DNA from: Wolinella sp963540505
GTDB taxonomy: Bacteria > Campylobacterota > Campylobacteria > Campylobacterales > Helicobacteraceae
Reading direction: 5' to 3'
NCBI GenBank assembly: GCA_963540505.1
Contig: CAUTMV010000004.1
Location: 108,202 to 172,201, forward strand
Length of the DNA stretch: 64,000 bases
Part shown: positions 25,997 to 35,089 of the stretch, one piece after another
How the letters are laid out: each line of letters opens with the position of its first letter
How positions within the stretch are numbered: the first letter of the stretch is position 1
Translations under genes and position numbers: made by a program
Notes under the pieces: generated by a model
Database searches by the model: none
The model's input: only the letters and a program-made list of their open reading frames with translations
What the model was told of the DNA's origin: nothing

Positions 25997-26593
25997 TTAG
26001 CCTCCCATGCTTTGGCGATTATTCGATGAAGAGCTGCCGCTTTTGCCGAAGAATCCGCCCCGCGCGCTCGAGCCGGCTTTGGTTTTTGCCGCGCTATTTT
26101 GCTTGAAGGAGTTTTGACTCCGTTCATAGGCTTGAGGCGATTTGTAGGTGGTGCGCTGCCGTGTTTGATAATTTTGGTTGTTAAAGAGCTTGCTTCCGAT
26201 GTAGCTGCCCAAAATCGCGCCCGCCGCACTAGCGAGAATCGTCTCACCCAGCGAGAGCCCCATTCCGCCGGGGTTGGTGAGGTTTGATGTGCCCGATTCG
26301 ATTTTCATCGCCTCCTCTTTGATGAGACGATCGACCTCTTCTTGGCTGAGTATGCGTTCACTCCCCTGAAGATCCCTAAGGACGATCCGCGTCGTGTCGC
26401 TGGGATACTCCTCGAGGATTTTGTAGCCGCCGTTTTGCTGCTCTTCGATGATGACGAATGCGCCTTTCTTTTGCTCGATTTGCGCGAGGCTCTGCCCGCT
26501 ACTTTGGGAATCGCACCCCGCAAGCCCCACTGCCACGAGCGCACCTAAGCTTCCTGCCACGGCGTAATCTGAAATTTTACGTAGATGTTTCAT
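25997..26593 (-). CDS. UPF0323 family lipoprotein
   Basis: A 198-residue lipoprotein typical of Campylobacterota. The signal SLGALVAVGLAGC puts the lipid cysteine near residue 27. Then come GGYKILEEYPSDTTRIVLRD and an acidic QEEVDRLI segment, a hydrophobic stretch ILASAAGAILGSYIGSKLF, and a low-complexity tail rich in S, N, G and Q. I start at ATG 26593 with AAGGA eight bases upstream, not at 26710. Function is unknown; cotranscription with the ATP-grasp gene is likely. Confidence 0.85.
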   Translation of the reverse strand: MKHLRKISDYAVAGSLGALVAVGLAGCDSQSSGQSLAQIEQKKGAFVIIEEQQNGGYKILEEYPSDTTRIVLRDLQGSERILSQEEVDRLIKEEAMKIESGTSNLTNPGGMGLSLGETILASAAGAILGSYIGSKLFNNQNYQTRQRTTYKSPQAYERSQNSFKQNSAAKTKAGSSARGGFFGKSGSSSSNNRQSMGG

Positions 26594-26798
26594 AAAAGAG
26601 ATCCTTAGAAGTTTCATAAGAGGAGGAATTGTAGCAAAAGCTCGCTGTATTCCCGCAAAAGGGAAGGAAAAGGGGCTTGGTTTGGCAGATTCCCGCACCG
26701 ATTCTCGCAATGAATTTCATGGGTAATTTATAAAACATTAAAATATAAAATAATATTATTACTTAAAATAATTTAAAACAAAACAGAGGAAATAAATT

Positions 26799-27923
26799 AT
26801 GAATTTACATACAAATAAAGAATCGGAGATTCCCTCGAAAGATCAGGGGATATGCAACATGGAATCGGGGGCTTGCGCGTGCTCAGAGTGCCCCTCCAGC
26901 ACCCGTCGGTCGTTTTTGAAGCAGGCGGCTCTCGGGGCGTTTTTCGTCTCAGGCGCGCAGGCTGGTGCGAAGGAAAAAGCCGCGAGCGAGGATCTGCGCA
27001 TGGCTTCGATTATTGATTTGACGCTGTGTGATGGCTGCGCAAATGAGGCGATACCTAAATGTGTGAGTGCTTGCAAGGAGAAGAATCGCGCGCGATTCCC
27101 CGAGCCGCAGACGCCGATGATGGATTATTGGCCACAGAAGAAGCATGAGGATTGGTCTTCTAAGCGCGGGCTGATTTCGCGCCTCACGCCCTATAATTGG
27201 ACATTTGTGGAGAAGCTTGAGATTGACGGGGAATCGGTGTTCGTGCCGCGTCGCTGTATGCACTGTGATAATGCGCCCTGTCAGAAGCTCTGCCCTTTTG
27301 GTGTGATTGGCAAAAGCGAGCAAGGGGCGATTAGCATTGATACGGAATTTTGTCTGGGGGGCGCGAAGTGTCGTGACGCTTGTCCGTGGGGTATTCCGCA
27401 GCGTCAAGCAGGCGTGGGAATATATCTCAAACTCGCTCCAAAGTTCGCGGGCGGGGGCGTAATGTTTAAGTGTGATATGTGTAAAGATTTGCTTGAGAGG
27501 GGCGAGAAACCCGCATGTGAGGTGCAATGCCCCAAAAATGCGATTATCTTTGGGAATCGAGCCGAGATGGAGCGCGAGGCGAAGCGACGTGCGGAGGCGA
27601 TAGGCGGATACATCTATGGAATGGAGGAAAACGGTGGCACATCGACTTTCTACGTCTCCAAAGTCCCTTTTGAGAAGATTGATCAAAAGATTCGGAGTGA
27701 GAAGCAGGCTGCCAATGACAGGCGTCCTGGTCGTCCTCACATGCGCGTAAAGATTAAAAACCCTATGGAAAAGAGCGAAAATCTCGCTCTAGCGACGCTC
27801 ATCGCGCCATTTGCGGGAATCGTCGGCGCAGGGATTGCCGTCTATAAAGGGCGCGCAAAAGAGGCACAAAAGCTACTTGCGCGCGAACGCGAAAATGTAT
27901 CAGACAATGGAGAAACAAAATGA
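26799..27923 (+). CDS. Tat-exported four-cluster iron-sulfur electron-transfer subunit
   Basis: The 374-residue protein resembles the FdhB/HybA-type ferredoxin subunits of periplasmic dehydrogenases. A Tat signal is at residues 34-55 (STRRSFLKQAALGAFF). Four cysteine groups follow: CDGCANEAIPKCVSACK, CMHCDNAPCQKLCP, CLGGAKCRDACP and CDMCKDLLERGEKPACEVQC. A C-terminal helix (LATLIAPFAGIVGAGIAV) would anchor it. The next gene encodes its cytochrome b partner with a four-base overlap, but no molybdopterin or Ni-Fe catalytic subunit is nearby. The 35 residues before the Tat motif are unusually long and contain C19, C26, C28 and C31. Confidence 0.88.
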   Translation: MNLHTNKESEIPSKDQGICNMESGACACSECPSSTRRSFLKQAALGAFFVSGAQAGAKEKAASEDLRMASIIDLTLCDGCANEAIPKCVSACKEKNRARFPEPQTPMMDYWPQKKHEDWSSKRGLISRLTPYNWTFVEKLEIDGESVFVPRRCMHCDNAPCQKLCPFGVIGKSEQGAISIDTEFCLGGAKCRDACPWGIPQRQAGVGIYLKLAPKFAGGGVMFKCDMCKDLLERGEKPACEVQCPKNAIIFGNRAEMEREAKRRAEAIGGYIYGMEENGGTSTFYVSKVPFEKIDQKIRSEKQAANDRRPGRPHMRVKIKNPMEKSENLALATLIAPFAGIVGAGIAVYKGRAKEAQKLLARERENVSDNGETK

Positions 27924-28615
27924 AAATAAAACGACAAAGTTTTAGCAATCGTGCGGTGCATTGGCTCACCGCCTCATCGATATTTTGGCTCATCGTTACG
28001 GGAATCGCGCAGATGCCCGTCGCGAAGCGTTACTATCTGACGGAGGTTCCGGGCTTGCGCTTTATGGGCGAATACTATACGACGCTCACACAGCACTACA
28101 TCGCCGCAGCGATTCTTGTCGCAGTGGGTTTCTATCACATCGCGTATCATTTTGCGCGCAAGGAATTTGACATTATTCCCAAGCGCGGGGATTTTAGCGC
28201 GAGTGTTGCGGTAATTAAGGCGATGATTAAGGGCGAGCCCGAGCCACCCAGCGAGAAATATCTGCCCGAGCAGCGGCTGGCTTATGCCTTTATCGCGCTG
28301 GTTATTTTGCTGATGATTGTTACGGGGGTCATGAAATCGTGGAAAAATCTCACAGGCAACGACCTTTCGGATTTTTGGATCTACTGGGCGGCAATGCTTC
28401 ACAATTTGGGTATGGTGTTGATTATTTTGGGGATTATCGGACACCTTGCGGCGTTTATCATGAAGCCAAATCGCAAGCTCATCGAAGGTATGGTGCACGG
28501 GGGTGTGGATGCGCATTATGTTTTGGAGCGGCACGGTCGCTGGGAAGAGGGCGTGAAGCGCGCAGCCAAAGCTCTAAAGAGGGAGGAGATCGAGAGGGAT
28601 TCCGCGGATTCTTAG
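27920..28615 (+). CDS. Cytochrome b membrane subunit (formate dehydrogenase gamma / hydrogenase type)
   Basis: A 231-residue protein with four membrane helices; probable heme histidines are in NRAVHWLTASS, LTQHYIAAAIL, GFYHIAYH and AAMLHNLGMV. It would pass electrons between the Fe-S subunit and the quinone pool. The C-terminal tail (GMVHGGVDAHYVLERHGRW) also fits this family. The stop codon lies inside a GGATTC-TTAG-GAATCC hairpin. Which oxidoreductase the pair serves is unknown. Confidence 0.88.
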   Translation: MKIKRQSFSNRAVHWLTASSIFWLIVTGIAQMPVAKRYYLTEVPGLRFMGEYYTTLTQHYIAAAILVAVGFYHIAYHFARKEFDIIPKRGDFSASVAVIKAMIKGEPEPPSEKYLPEQRLAYAFIALVILLMIVTGVMKSWKNLTGNDLSDFWIYWAAMLHNLGMVLIILGIIGHLAAFIMKPNRKLIEGMVHGGVDAHYVLERHGRWEEGVKRAAKALKREEIERDSADS

Positions 28616-28639
28616 GAATCCTGCCGATTCCTACTTTTT
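28606..28639 (+). terminator. Probable terminator built from an inverted GGAATC pair
   Basis: GGATTC (28606-28611) and GAATCC (28616-28621) form a 6-bp stem with loop TTAG containing the cytochrome b stop; a short T-run follows. A second hairpin, ATTCCCC (28683-28689) with GGGGAAT (28700-28706), lies downstream. Confidence 0.45.
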
Positions 28640-28865
28640 GCTTGCCGCTTTTTTGTCGATTCCCGCTTAAAAACCCGTAAGAATTCCCCGGAAGAATCGG
28701 GGGAATCCCATGCTTTTAAATCTCTTAAACTCTCTTTAAAAGTCTTTTAAATCCCTCCGATTCCCTTACATCTCCTCATTTATATAATTAAAAATATTAA
28801 TTTTTATCCATTTCTCAGCGGGGGAGGGACAACATTTCGATTTAATTTTATTCAAAGGAGAAAGC

Positions 28866-29663
28866 ATGAGGAAAGTGATTTTAGGCTTGGTGGTGCTCGT
28901 GAGCTTGGTGTGTGCCAAGGAGCTGACGCAAGAGGAGATTAAAGAGCTTGATAAGAAGTGCCAAAATGGAGACAACAAGGTTTGCTACAACGTGGGTCGT
29001 GACTATATATTTGGCGAAAATGGTCTTAGTAAAGATTATCAAAAGGCAAAATTCTACTTTGAGAAGGGGTGCAGCGCGGCGCAGTCCAAAGCCTCTGGAG
29101 TGCTATCAAACTTCTTGCTCAAATGGAGAGCGGATGAAGGCTCTTTAGCTGCTTGCGCCGATCTTGGAGCGATGTATTATGATGATAGGTATGGTGTCAA
29201 GCATGATTATCAAAAAGCCCTAGAGCTTTTCACTTTAGCATGCGACGGCGGGTATGCTGAAGCGTGCCGGGGTGTTGGACACTCATACTACAATGGCAAT
29301 GGTGTATCAGAAGACCTTGCCAAAGCAGCGGAATATTATAAAAAAGGATGTGATGGCGGCTATGCTATGGCATGCAATAACATCGGAGTAATGTATGATG
29401 AGGGAGAGGGGGTATCCGAAGACCCTGACAAGGCAGTAGAGTACTTGAAAAAAGCGTGCGATGGTGGAAAATGGGTGGGATGCAGGAACCTTGTCAGCTA
29501 CTATCTTGAGCGTAATAAGGGCAAAGCGATGGGATATGGTAAAAAAATTTGTGAGCTGGGCGAAAAGGATCCTGACGTGCAAAATAACCCTGAAGAGAAA
29601 GAAGAGTGGCGAACAGCTTGCAAAGCATATAAGACGCTCGAGGGCTTAAATAATTTCCAGTAA
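28866..29663 (+). CDS. Cysteine-rich Sel1-repeat exported protein (Hcp type)
   Basis: A 265-residue protein with a signal peptide (MRKVILGLVVLVSLVCA) and about five to six Sel1-like helical repeats of 36 residues with paired cysteines, for example ALELFTLACDGGYAEACRGV and AEYYKKGCDGGYAMACNNIG. This is the Helicobacter cysteine-rich protein architecture: periplasmic or secreted, disulfide-locked solenoids, some of which bind peptidoglycan fragments or engage the host immune system. One repeat (around SKASGVLSNFLLKWRADEG) is irregular. A strong AAAGGAG precedes the ATG. It is monocistronic. Confidence 0.9.
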   Translation: MRKVILGLVVLVSLVCAKELTQEEIKELDKKCQNGDNKVCYNVGRDYIFGENGLSKDYQKAKFYFEKGCSAAQSKASGVLSNFLLKWRADEGSLAACADLGAMYYDDRYGVKHDYQKALELFTLACDGGYAEACRGVGHSYYNGNGVSEDLAKAAEYYKKGCDGGYAMACNNIGVMYDEGEGVSEDPDKAVEYLKKACDGGKWVGCRNLVSYYLERNKGKAMGYGKKICELGEKDPDVQNNPEEKEEWRTACKAYKTLEGLNNFQ

Positions 29664-29897
29664 GGGTTTTTAAACTTGCTTTTAGAGGGGCTCTCGAAAG
29701 ATCGATAGGCATGCTCTTTGTGCATACTCGCACCCCGCGCAATCAGCTTTAAGCCTCTTGAGAGCGGGGCTGACCCAGCTTTTAGAATCGCGCACTTTTT
29801 AATCCCCTGCCCAAACTGCTTTCCTTCTTTTTCGCTACCTTTGATTTTTATCCTTTTATCCTTGCGGCGGGAATCTTAGCCCCATAGCATTACTAAA
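29664..29897. other. Non-coding stretch between Sel1 gene and clpB promoter
   Basis: No gene is seen. GCTCTC (29691-29696) and GAGAGC (29760-29765) form a wide inverted repeat. The T-rich parts may contain the Sel1 terminator but no clear stem with T-tract was found. Confidence 0.4.
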
Positions 29898-29927
29898 CTT
29901 GACATAAATAGACTAAAGATATATAAT
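29898..29927 (+). promoter_or_regulatory. clpB promoter with HAIR-like (HspR) operator
   Basis: TTGACA (29899-29904), 17 bases, then TATAAT (29922-29927): a perfect promoter, unusual in a phylum that mostly lacks -35 boxes. CTTGACA-N7-ACTAAAG (29898-29918) matches the HAIR consensus CTTGAGT-N7-ACTCAAG at 11 of 14 positions with exact spacing and covers the -35 region. Repression of clpB by HspR is the inference. Confidence 0.6.
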
Positions 29928-29962
29928 GCCACTAAAATAAACTTTATAAAAAGGAGCAGTCG

Positions 29963-32536
29963 ATGAATCCGTTTGATAAAATTACTCATCAGCTTAGAGA
30001 GACGCTTGAGCAGGCGATTTCACTCGCTTTGCATGCCAAAAATGCCGAAGTAGAGCCTTCTCATCTCTGCTGGGCGTTACTCATTAACTTAAATTCAATG
30101 CTAAATCAAGCATTAAATAAAATGGGAATAGATAAAAGTGCGCTTGAGCTTGAGATAAAGTCGCTTGTAGAGCGATTCCCAAAGGTATCTCAAATATCAA
30201 AAGATAATATAAAGATTTCAAGAAAATTAGCCGATTCCTTTAATATTGCGGAATCGCTAAGCGTGAAGAATGGTGATAAGTTTATCGCCGTGGATACGTG
30301 GCTCTTGGCGAATTTAGACGATGAAAATCTAAAAGAGGCTTTTGGTAAATATCTTGATGTGAGCGAGCTTAAAAAGACGCTCGAGGCGATTCGTGGTGGC
30401 GCGAAAATAGAGAGTGCAACTGATGATGAGAATCTGGAGAGTTTGCAAAAATATGGAATCAATCTCACACAGAGGGCTATGGAGAACAAGCTTGATCCCA
30501 TAATTGGGCGTGATGAGGAGATTTCGCGCATGATGCAGATTCTCATTCGTAAGACAAAAAACAATCCGATTCTCCTTGGCGAGCCGGGTGTGGGTAAGAC
30601 CGCGGTGGTGGAGGGGCTCGCGCAGAGAATCATCGCCAAAGAGGTGCCGCTTTCGCTTCAAAATAAGCAGCTCATCGCGCTTGATATGAGCGCGCTCATC
30701 GCGGGCGCGAAGTATCGCGGGGAGTTTGAAGATCGCCTCAAAAAGGTCATCGATGAAGTGAAAAAAGCGGGGAATGTGATTTTGTTCATCGATGAGATCC
30801 ATACGATTGTGGGTGCGGGGGCGAGCGAGGGGAGCATGGATGCGGCAAATATTCTAAAACCCGCGCTTGCACGGGGTGAGTTGCATACCATTGGCGCGAC
30901 GACGCTTAAAGAGTATCGCAAATATTTTGAGAAAGACGCGGCGTTGGAGCGGCGATTCCAGCCTGTGTTTTTGAATGAGCCAAGCATTAATGAGGCGTTG
31001 CAGATTTTGCGGGGAATCAAGGAGCGGCTTGAGGCGCACCATAATGTTACGATTTATGATTCCGCGCTGGTTGCTGCGGCGAAGCTTTCAAGCCGCTACA
31101 TCACGGAGCGGTATCTGCCTGATAAGGCGATTGATTTAATCGATGAGGCGGCAGCGGAGCTGAAAATGCAAATCGAGTCCGAGCCCACGGAGCTAAGTCG
31201 AACTAAACGCCAAATCCAGCGGCTTGAGGTCGAAAAAGAGGCTCTGAAAATGGAGAAAGAGAGCAGCATTAATGAGGGGCGCATTAGGGAGATTGAGATT
31301 GAGCTTGCGAGTGCGAAAGAGCAGGAACGCACGCTTTTAGCGCAGTTTGAGAACGAAAAGAGCGTCTTTAATGAGATTGCAACAATCAAGGGCAAAAGCG
31401 ATGCGCTGAAGCGGGAATCGGAGTTTGCTAAGCGAAATGGCGATTACAACAAAGCTGCAGAGATTGATTATGGGAAGATTCCCGAGCTTGAGGCGCGCGA
31501 AAAAGAGCTTAATTTGCAATGGGCGCGTATGCAAGAGAGCGGCACGCTGCTTAAAAACGCCGTAACTGAAGAGAGTATCGCGAGCATTGTAAGCCGTTGG
31601 ACGCAGATTCCTGTTATGAAGATGTTGCAGAGCGAAAAGGAGAAAATCCTCGGCATAGAGGAGGAGCTACGCAAGGACGTGGTCGGGCAAGATGAGGCAC
31701 TGCATGCCATTGCGCGTGCGATTAAGCGCAACAAAGCGGGGCTCTCAGAGCTCAGCCGTCCGATTGGGACATTTCTCTTCCTCGGTCCTACGGGTGTGGG
31801 AAAGACGCAGAGTGCAAAGACGCTGGCGAAGTTCCTCTTTGATAGCGAGAAAAATCTCATCAGAATCGACATGAGCGAGTATATGGAGAAGCACGCCGCG
31901 AGCCGCCTTGTGGGCGCGCCTCCCGGGTATGTGGGCTACGAAGAGGGCGGGCAACTTACCGAAGCGGTGCGCCGCAAGCCCTATAGCGTGGTGCTTTTTG
32001 ACGAGATTGAGAAGGCGCACCCCGATGTGTTTAATATCCTTTTGCAAGTGCTTGATGATGGGCGATTGACCGATAATAAGGGCGTGGTGGTCGATTTTAA
32101 AAATACAATTATCATCCTCACGTCCAACATCGCTAGCGATAAGATTATGGAGCTCGCGGATAAAGGGGCGCGCGAAAGTGCGGTCAAAACGGAGCTCAAG
32201 CAATATTTCAAGCCTGAATTTATCAATCGGCTTGATGATGTTGTGATCTTTAATCCGCTGGGAATCGCGCAAATCATGGAGATTGTGGAGATTATGTTTG
32301 AGGGAATCAAGGACAAATTGAAAGAAAAAGGAATCACGCTTGAGCTCACCAAAGGGGCAAAAGAGCGCATTGCAGAGGTTGGCTTTGACCCCATCTATGG
32401 CGCAAGACCGCTTAAGCGCGCACTCTATGAGGAGGTTGAGGATCGGCTGGCTGAGTTTATTTTGGAGGATAAAATCAGCGAGGGCAGCCACGTGGTTTTT
32501 GACGTTGAAAATGGAGAAATCATCGCGAGATTTTAA
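29963..32536 (+). CDS. clpB: ClpB disaggregase chaperone
   Basis: ClpB, a hexameric AAA+ unfoldase, rescues aggregated proteins with DnaK. The 857 residues contain the N-terminal repeat domain, first AAA+ domain (Walker A GEPGVGKT near 207, VILFIDEIHTIVGAG), the coiled M-domain (about 400-530, ELSRTKRQIQRLEVEKEALK), the second AAA+ domain (GPTGVGKT near 610, DMSEYMEKHA) and the C-terminal part NPIYGARPLKRAL-like sequence. AAAAGGAG precedes the start. Confidence 0.98.
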   Translation: MNPFDKITHQLRETLEQAISLALHAKNAEVEPSHLCWALLINLNSMLNQALNKMGIDKSALELEIKSLVERFPKVSQISKDNIKISRKLADSFNIAESLSVKNGDKFIAVDTWLLANLDDENLKEAFGKYLDVSELKKTLEAIRGGAKIESATDDENLESLQKYGINLTQRAMENKLDPIIGRDEEISRMMQILIRKTKNNPILLGEPGVGKTAVVEGLAQRIIAKEVPLSLQNKQLIALDMSALIAGAKYRGEFEDRLKKVIDEVKKAGNVILFIDEIHTIVGAGASEGSMDAANILKPALARGELHTIGATTLKEYRKYFEKDAALERRFQPVFLNEPSINEALQILRGIKERLEAHHNVTIYDSALVAAAKLSSRYITERYLPDKAIDLIDEAAAELKMQIESEPTELSRTKRQIQRLEVEKEALKMEKESSINEGRIREIEIELASAKEQERTLLAQFENEKSVFNEIATIKGKSDALKRESEFAKRNGDYNKAAEIDYGKIPELEAREKELNLQWARMQESGTLLKNAVTEESIASIVSRWTQIPVMKMLQSEKEKILGIEEELRKDVVGQDEALHAIARAIKRNKAGLSELSRPIGTFLFLGPTGVGKTQSAKTLAKFLFDSEKNLIRIDMSEYMEKHAASRLVGAPPGYVGYEEGGQLTEAVRRKPYSVVLFDEIEKAHPDVFNILLQVLDDGRLTDNKGVVVDFKNTIIILTSNIASDKIMELADKGARESAVKTELKQYFKPEFINRLDDVVIFNPLGIAQIMEIVEIMFEGIKDKLKEKGITLELTKGAKERIAEVGFDPIYGARPLKRALYEEVEDRLAEFILEDKISEGSHVVFDVENGEIIARF

Positions 32537-32596
32537 GACAAAGGAATAATATTAACGGGTAAAATAGCACCTCAAAATCAAAAAAAGGAGGAAGCG

Positions 32597-33487
32597 ATGA
32601 AGATTTTTGCGCTCCTCCTTGCTCTGCTTTTATCCACAGCGCACGCAGCTTTAGTGCTAAAGCCCAAGTATCATTTCAGTGCGCGAGAGATCTACTCTAA
32701 CGAGCTCATCGATTCCCCGATTCCTCGCTTTGTGGTGCTTGAGATCGCCAAAGATACGCACACGTATAAAATTAAGAGTAGCGAGCTTATCAAACGTTTC
32801 GCAGATCAGGGAATCGCCGTGGAATCACAGAGTCAGATTATCGAGTTTGTGCGCCTTGTGCGCGGGGATTTTCACGAGCTTAGCGAGCACATCGGTGCGC
32901 GGTTTGTGCAACATTACGCGCCCAATCATATCCTGGTCAAAAACGTAGAAATCACGCCCATGAATTCGGGCGATAGAAGCGATTTTATGCTCAAGAAAAT
33001 TGACTTTGACGATCGCTTGTTGCGCCGTTCCAGCGGGAGTTTCAGCGCGCATTTTGAAAATAGCGCAGGGGTGAGGAAGAAGCTTTTTTTCCGCTTTGAA
33101 ATCGACGCGAGTTTGGAGGCGATTTTTACCAAAGAGACGCTCAAGGGAGGCGATGTCATTAATCATGGAAACGTCGAGATACGGCGCATTCCCTTTCCGC
33201 GCCTTTCCGCGCCTTTGATGGAGCGCGCGCAGGTAGGGGAAGTCTCGGTGAAATCCTACGTGAGCCAAAACACGGTGCTCACCAAAGATAAGCTCATTCC
33301 AAAAATTGTCATTAAGCGAGGCGATAAGGTGCATGTGAGGTTGATTGAAGGGGGCGTGAGCCTCGAATTTAGCGCGTTAGCACAGCAAGATGGCGCGCTA
33401 GGGAGCAAGATACGCGTGAAAAATGAGCGAAACAAAAAGAGCTATGATGCGCGGGTCGTTGATAGCGCGCTGGTGGTGATTGAATGA
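32597..33487 (+). CDS. flgA: Flagellar P-ring assembly chaperone FlgA
   Basis: FlgA is a periplasmic chaperone for FlgI P-ring assembly. The 296-residue protein has a signal peptide (FALLLALLLSTAHA) and the C-terminal SAF domain (FTKETLKGGDVINHGNVEIRR and LIPKIVIKRGDKVHVRL), ending in the usual LGSKIRVKNERNKKSYDARV. The N-terminal half is longer than in enterics, as in other Campylobacterota. It heads a compact run with ubiX, coaD, tmk and comF, all overlapping. Confidence 0.9.
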   Translation: MKIFALLLALLLSTAHAALVLKPKYHFSAREIYSNELIDSPIPRFVVLEIAKDTHTYKIKSSELIKRFADQGIAVESQSQIIEFVRLVRGDFHELSEHIGARFVQHYAPNHILVKNVEITPMNSGDRSDFMLKKIDFDDRLLRRSSGSFSAHFENSAGVRKKLFFRFEIDASLEAIFTKETLKGGDVINHGNVEIRRIPFPRLSAPLMERAQVGEVSVKSYVSQNTVLTKDKLIPKIVIKRGDKVHVRLIEGGVSLEFSALAQQDGALGSKIRVKNERNKKSYDARVVDSALVVIE

Positions 33488-34023
33488 AGAAATTAAGCAT
33501 TGCGCTAAGTGGTGCGAGTGGCGTGCGGCTGGGGCTTAAGCTTATTGAGGCGATTCCTCGCGAGATCGAGCTTTTCGTCGTGGCGACTGAGGGTGCGAAA
33601 ATCGTCGCGCAAAAGGAGGAATCGCGCCCTTTTGTTTTGCTTGATGACCGTGATATTGGTGCAAGCGTAGCCTCGGGGAGTTTTGGAATTGATGCGATGG
33701 CAATCGTGCCTTGCAGCATGAATACGCTCGCAAAAATCAGCGCAGGAATCGCCGATAATCTCACGACACGCGCAGCCAGCGTCATCTTAAAAGAGCAAAA
33801 AAGGCTTCTGCTCGCCCCACGTGAAATGCCCCTAAGCGCAATTATGCTTGAGAATATGCTCAAACTCTCTCGCCTCGGAGTGGCGATTGCGCCGCCTGTG
33901 GCTGGCTATTATGCGCAGATTGAAAGCTTAGGCGAGATGGAGGATTTTTGGATAGGAAAATGGCTTGATTGGCTGGGAATCCCGCACAATCTCTATAAGA
34001 AATGGGAGGGGCGAGAATGCTAA
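33484..34023 (+). CDS. ubiX: Flavin prenyltransferase UbiX
   Basis: UbiX attaches a dimethylallyl group to FMN to make prenylated FMN, the cofactor of UbiD-type decarboxylases. The 179 residues show SIALSGASGVRLGLKL (flavin loop), IVPCSMNTLAKISAGIADNL and the conserved LAPREMPLSAIMLENML. Four-base overlap with flgA and seven-base overlap with coaD indicate one operon. The gene order matches H. pylori. Confidence 0.95.
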   Translation: MKKLSIALSGASGVRLGLKLIEAIPREIELFVVATEGAKIVAQKEESRPFVLLDDRDIGASVASGSFGIDAMAIVPCSMNTLAKISAGIADNLTTRAASVILKEQKRLLLAPREMPLSAIMLENMLKLSRLGVAIAPPVAGYYAQIESLGEMEDFWIGKWLDWLGIPHNLYKKWEGREC

Positions 34024-34502
34024 AGATCGCAATCTATCCGGGGACGTTTGATCCGCTTAGCAACGGACACATGGATATTATCCGCCGTGCGAGCGGGATT
34101 TTTGGCGAGCTCATCGTCGCTGTGGCGGAATCCGCGGGCAAAGAGCCGATGTTTTCGCTAAAAGAGCGCAAGGAGATGATCGAGCTTGCCACGCGTGAGC
34201 TAGAAAATGTGCGCGTAGAGAGCTTTAGCACACTTTTGGCGGATTTCGCGCGCGAGAACGGGGCGAAGCTTTTGGTGCGCGGTTTGCGCGCGGTAAGCGA
34301 CTTTGAGTATGAGCTTCAGATGGGCTATGCAAACTCCTCACTAAATCCCGAGCTAGAGACGATCTACCTCATGCCTTGCCTGCATAACGCCTTTATTAGC
34401 TCCTCGGTCATTCGCTCGATTCTTGCATGCAGCGGGAAAATCTCGCACCTCATCCCCGTCGAGGTGTTTGATTATATCAGCACGAGGCGCACATGCAAAT
34501 AG
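34017..34502 (+). CDS. coaD: Pantetheine-phosphate adenylyltransferase
   Basis: CoaD catalyses the penultimate step of coenzyme A synthesis. The 161 residues have the HxGH-type motif YPGTFDPLSNGHMDII and the C-terminal AFISSSVIRSI. I start at the ATG 34017 with GGGAGGGG upstream; a longer frame adds five residues. Overlaps ubiX and tmk. Confidence 0.96.
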   Translation: MLKIAIYPGTFDPLSNGHMDIIRRASGIFGELIVAVAESAGKEPMFSLKERKEMIELATRELENVRVESFSTLLADFARENGAKLLVRGLRAVSDFEYELQMGYANSSLNPELETIYLMPCLHNAFISSSVIRSILACSGKISHLIPVEVFDYISTRRTCK

Positions 34503-35089
34503 CGCACACGCAGGGGAATCTCTACCTTGCGCTTGAGGGGATTGATACGTGCGGGAAGAGCACGCAAATTGAGCTTTTAAAGCGGCGATTCCCGCGGGCG
34601 ATTTTCACCAAAGAGCCCGGCGGGAGCGTGCTTGGGAAGGAGCTTAGGGATATTTTGCTGCATGGAAATATCACGAGCAAAAAGGCGGAATTCCTGCTTT
34701 TTTTAAGCGACCGTGCAGAGCATATTGAGCGAGTGATTGCGCCAAATCTTGGGAATCTTATCATCTCCGATCGCAGTCTAATTTCGGGAATCGCCTATGC
34801 AAAGGGCTTTGATGATATATGGCTTAGGGAGCTAAATCTCTTTGCCACGGGGGGAATCCAGCCTAATTTAGCGGTGATTTTGGAGCTTAGCAGGGAAGAG
34901 CTGGAGCGCAGGCTCTCAAATAAAAAGCATGACACAATCGAATCGCGTGGGGTGGGCTACCTAATGGAGCTTCAGGAGCGCATTAAAGAGGCTGCGAGGC
35001 TGCTTAAGATCCCTAGCGTGGTAATTGATGCAACCAAGACGCCTGAAGCGATTTGTGAGCGCATTATTCGAAGAATCGAGCAAGCATGA
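34493..35089 (+). CDS. tmk: Thymidylate kinase
   Basis: Tmk phosphorylates dTMP to dTDP. P-loop LALEGIDTCGKSTQIELL near residue 13, the DR motif in LIISDRSLISGIAYAKG, and the dTMP-binding TKEPGGSVLG. 198 residues. The P-loop reads GIDTCGKS, in place of the common GxDGxGKT, as in Helicobacter relatives. Overlaps coaD by ten bases and comF by four. Confidence 0.95.
   Translation: MQIAHTQGNLYLALEGIDTCGKSTQIELLKRRFPRAIFTKEPGGSVLGKELRDILLHGNITSKKAEFLLFLSDRAEHIERVIAPNLGNLIISDRSLISGIAYAKGFDDIWLRELNLFATGGIQPNLAVILELSREELERRLSNKKHDTIESRGVGYLMELQERIKEAARLLKIPSVVIDATKTPEAICERIIRRIEQA

Noticed and set aside
29963..32536. Numerous long antisense frames inside clpB, ftsH, nadB and other genes
   Set aside because: They are by-products of strong codon bias in the real genes and have no start signals or recognisable products.
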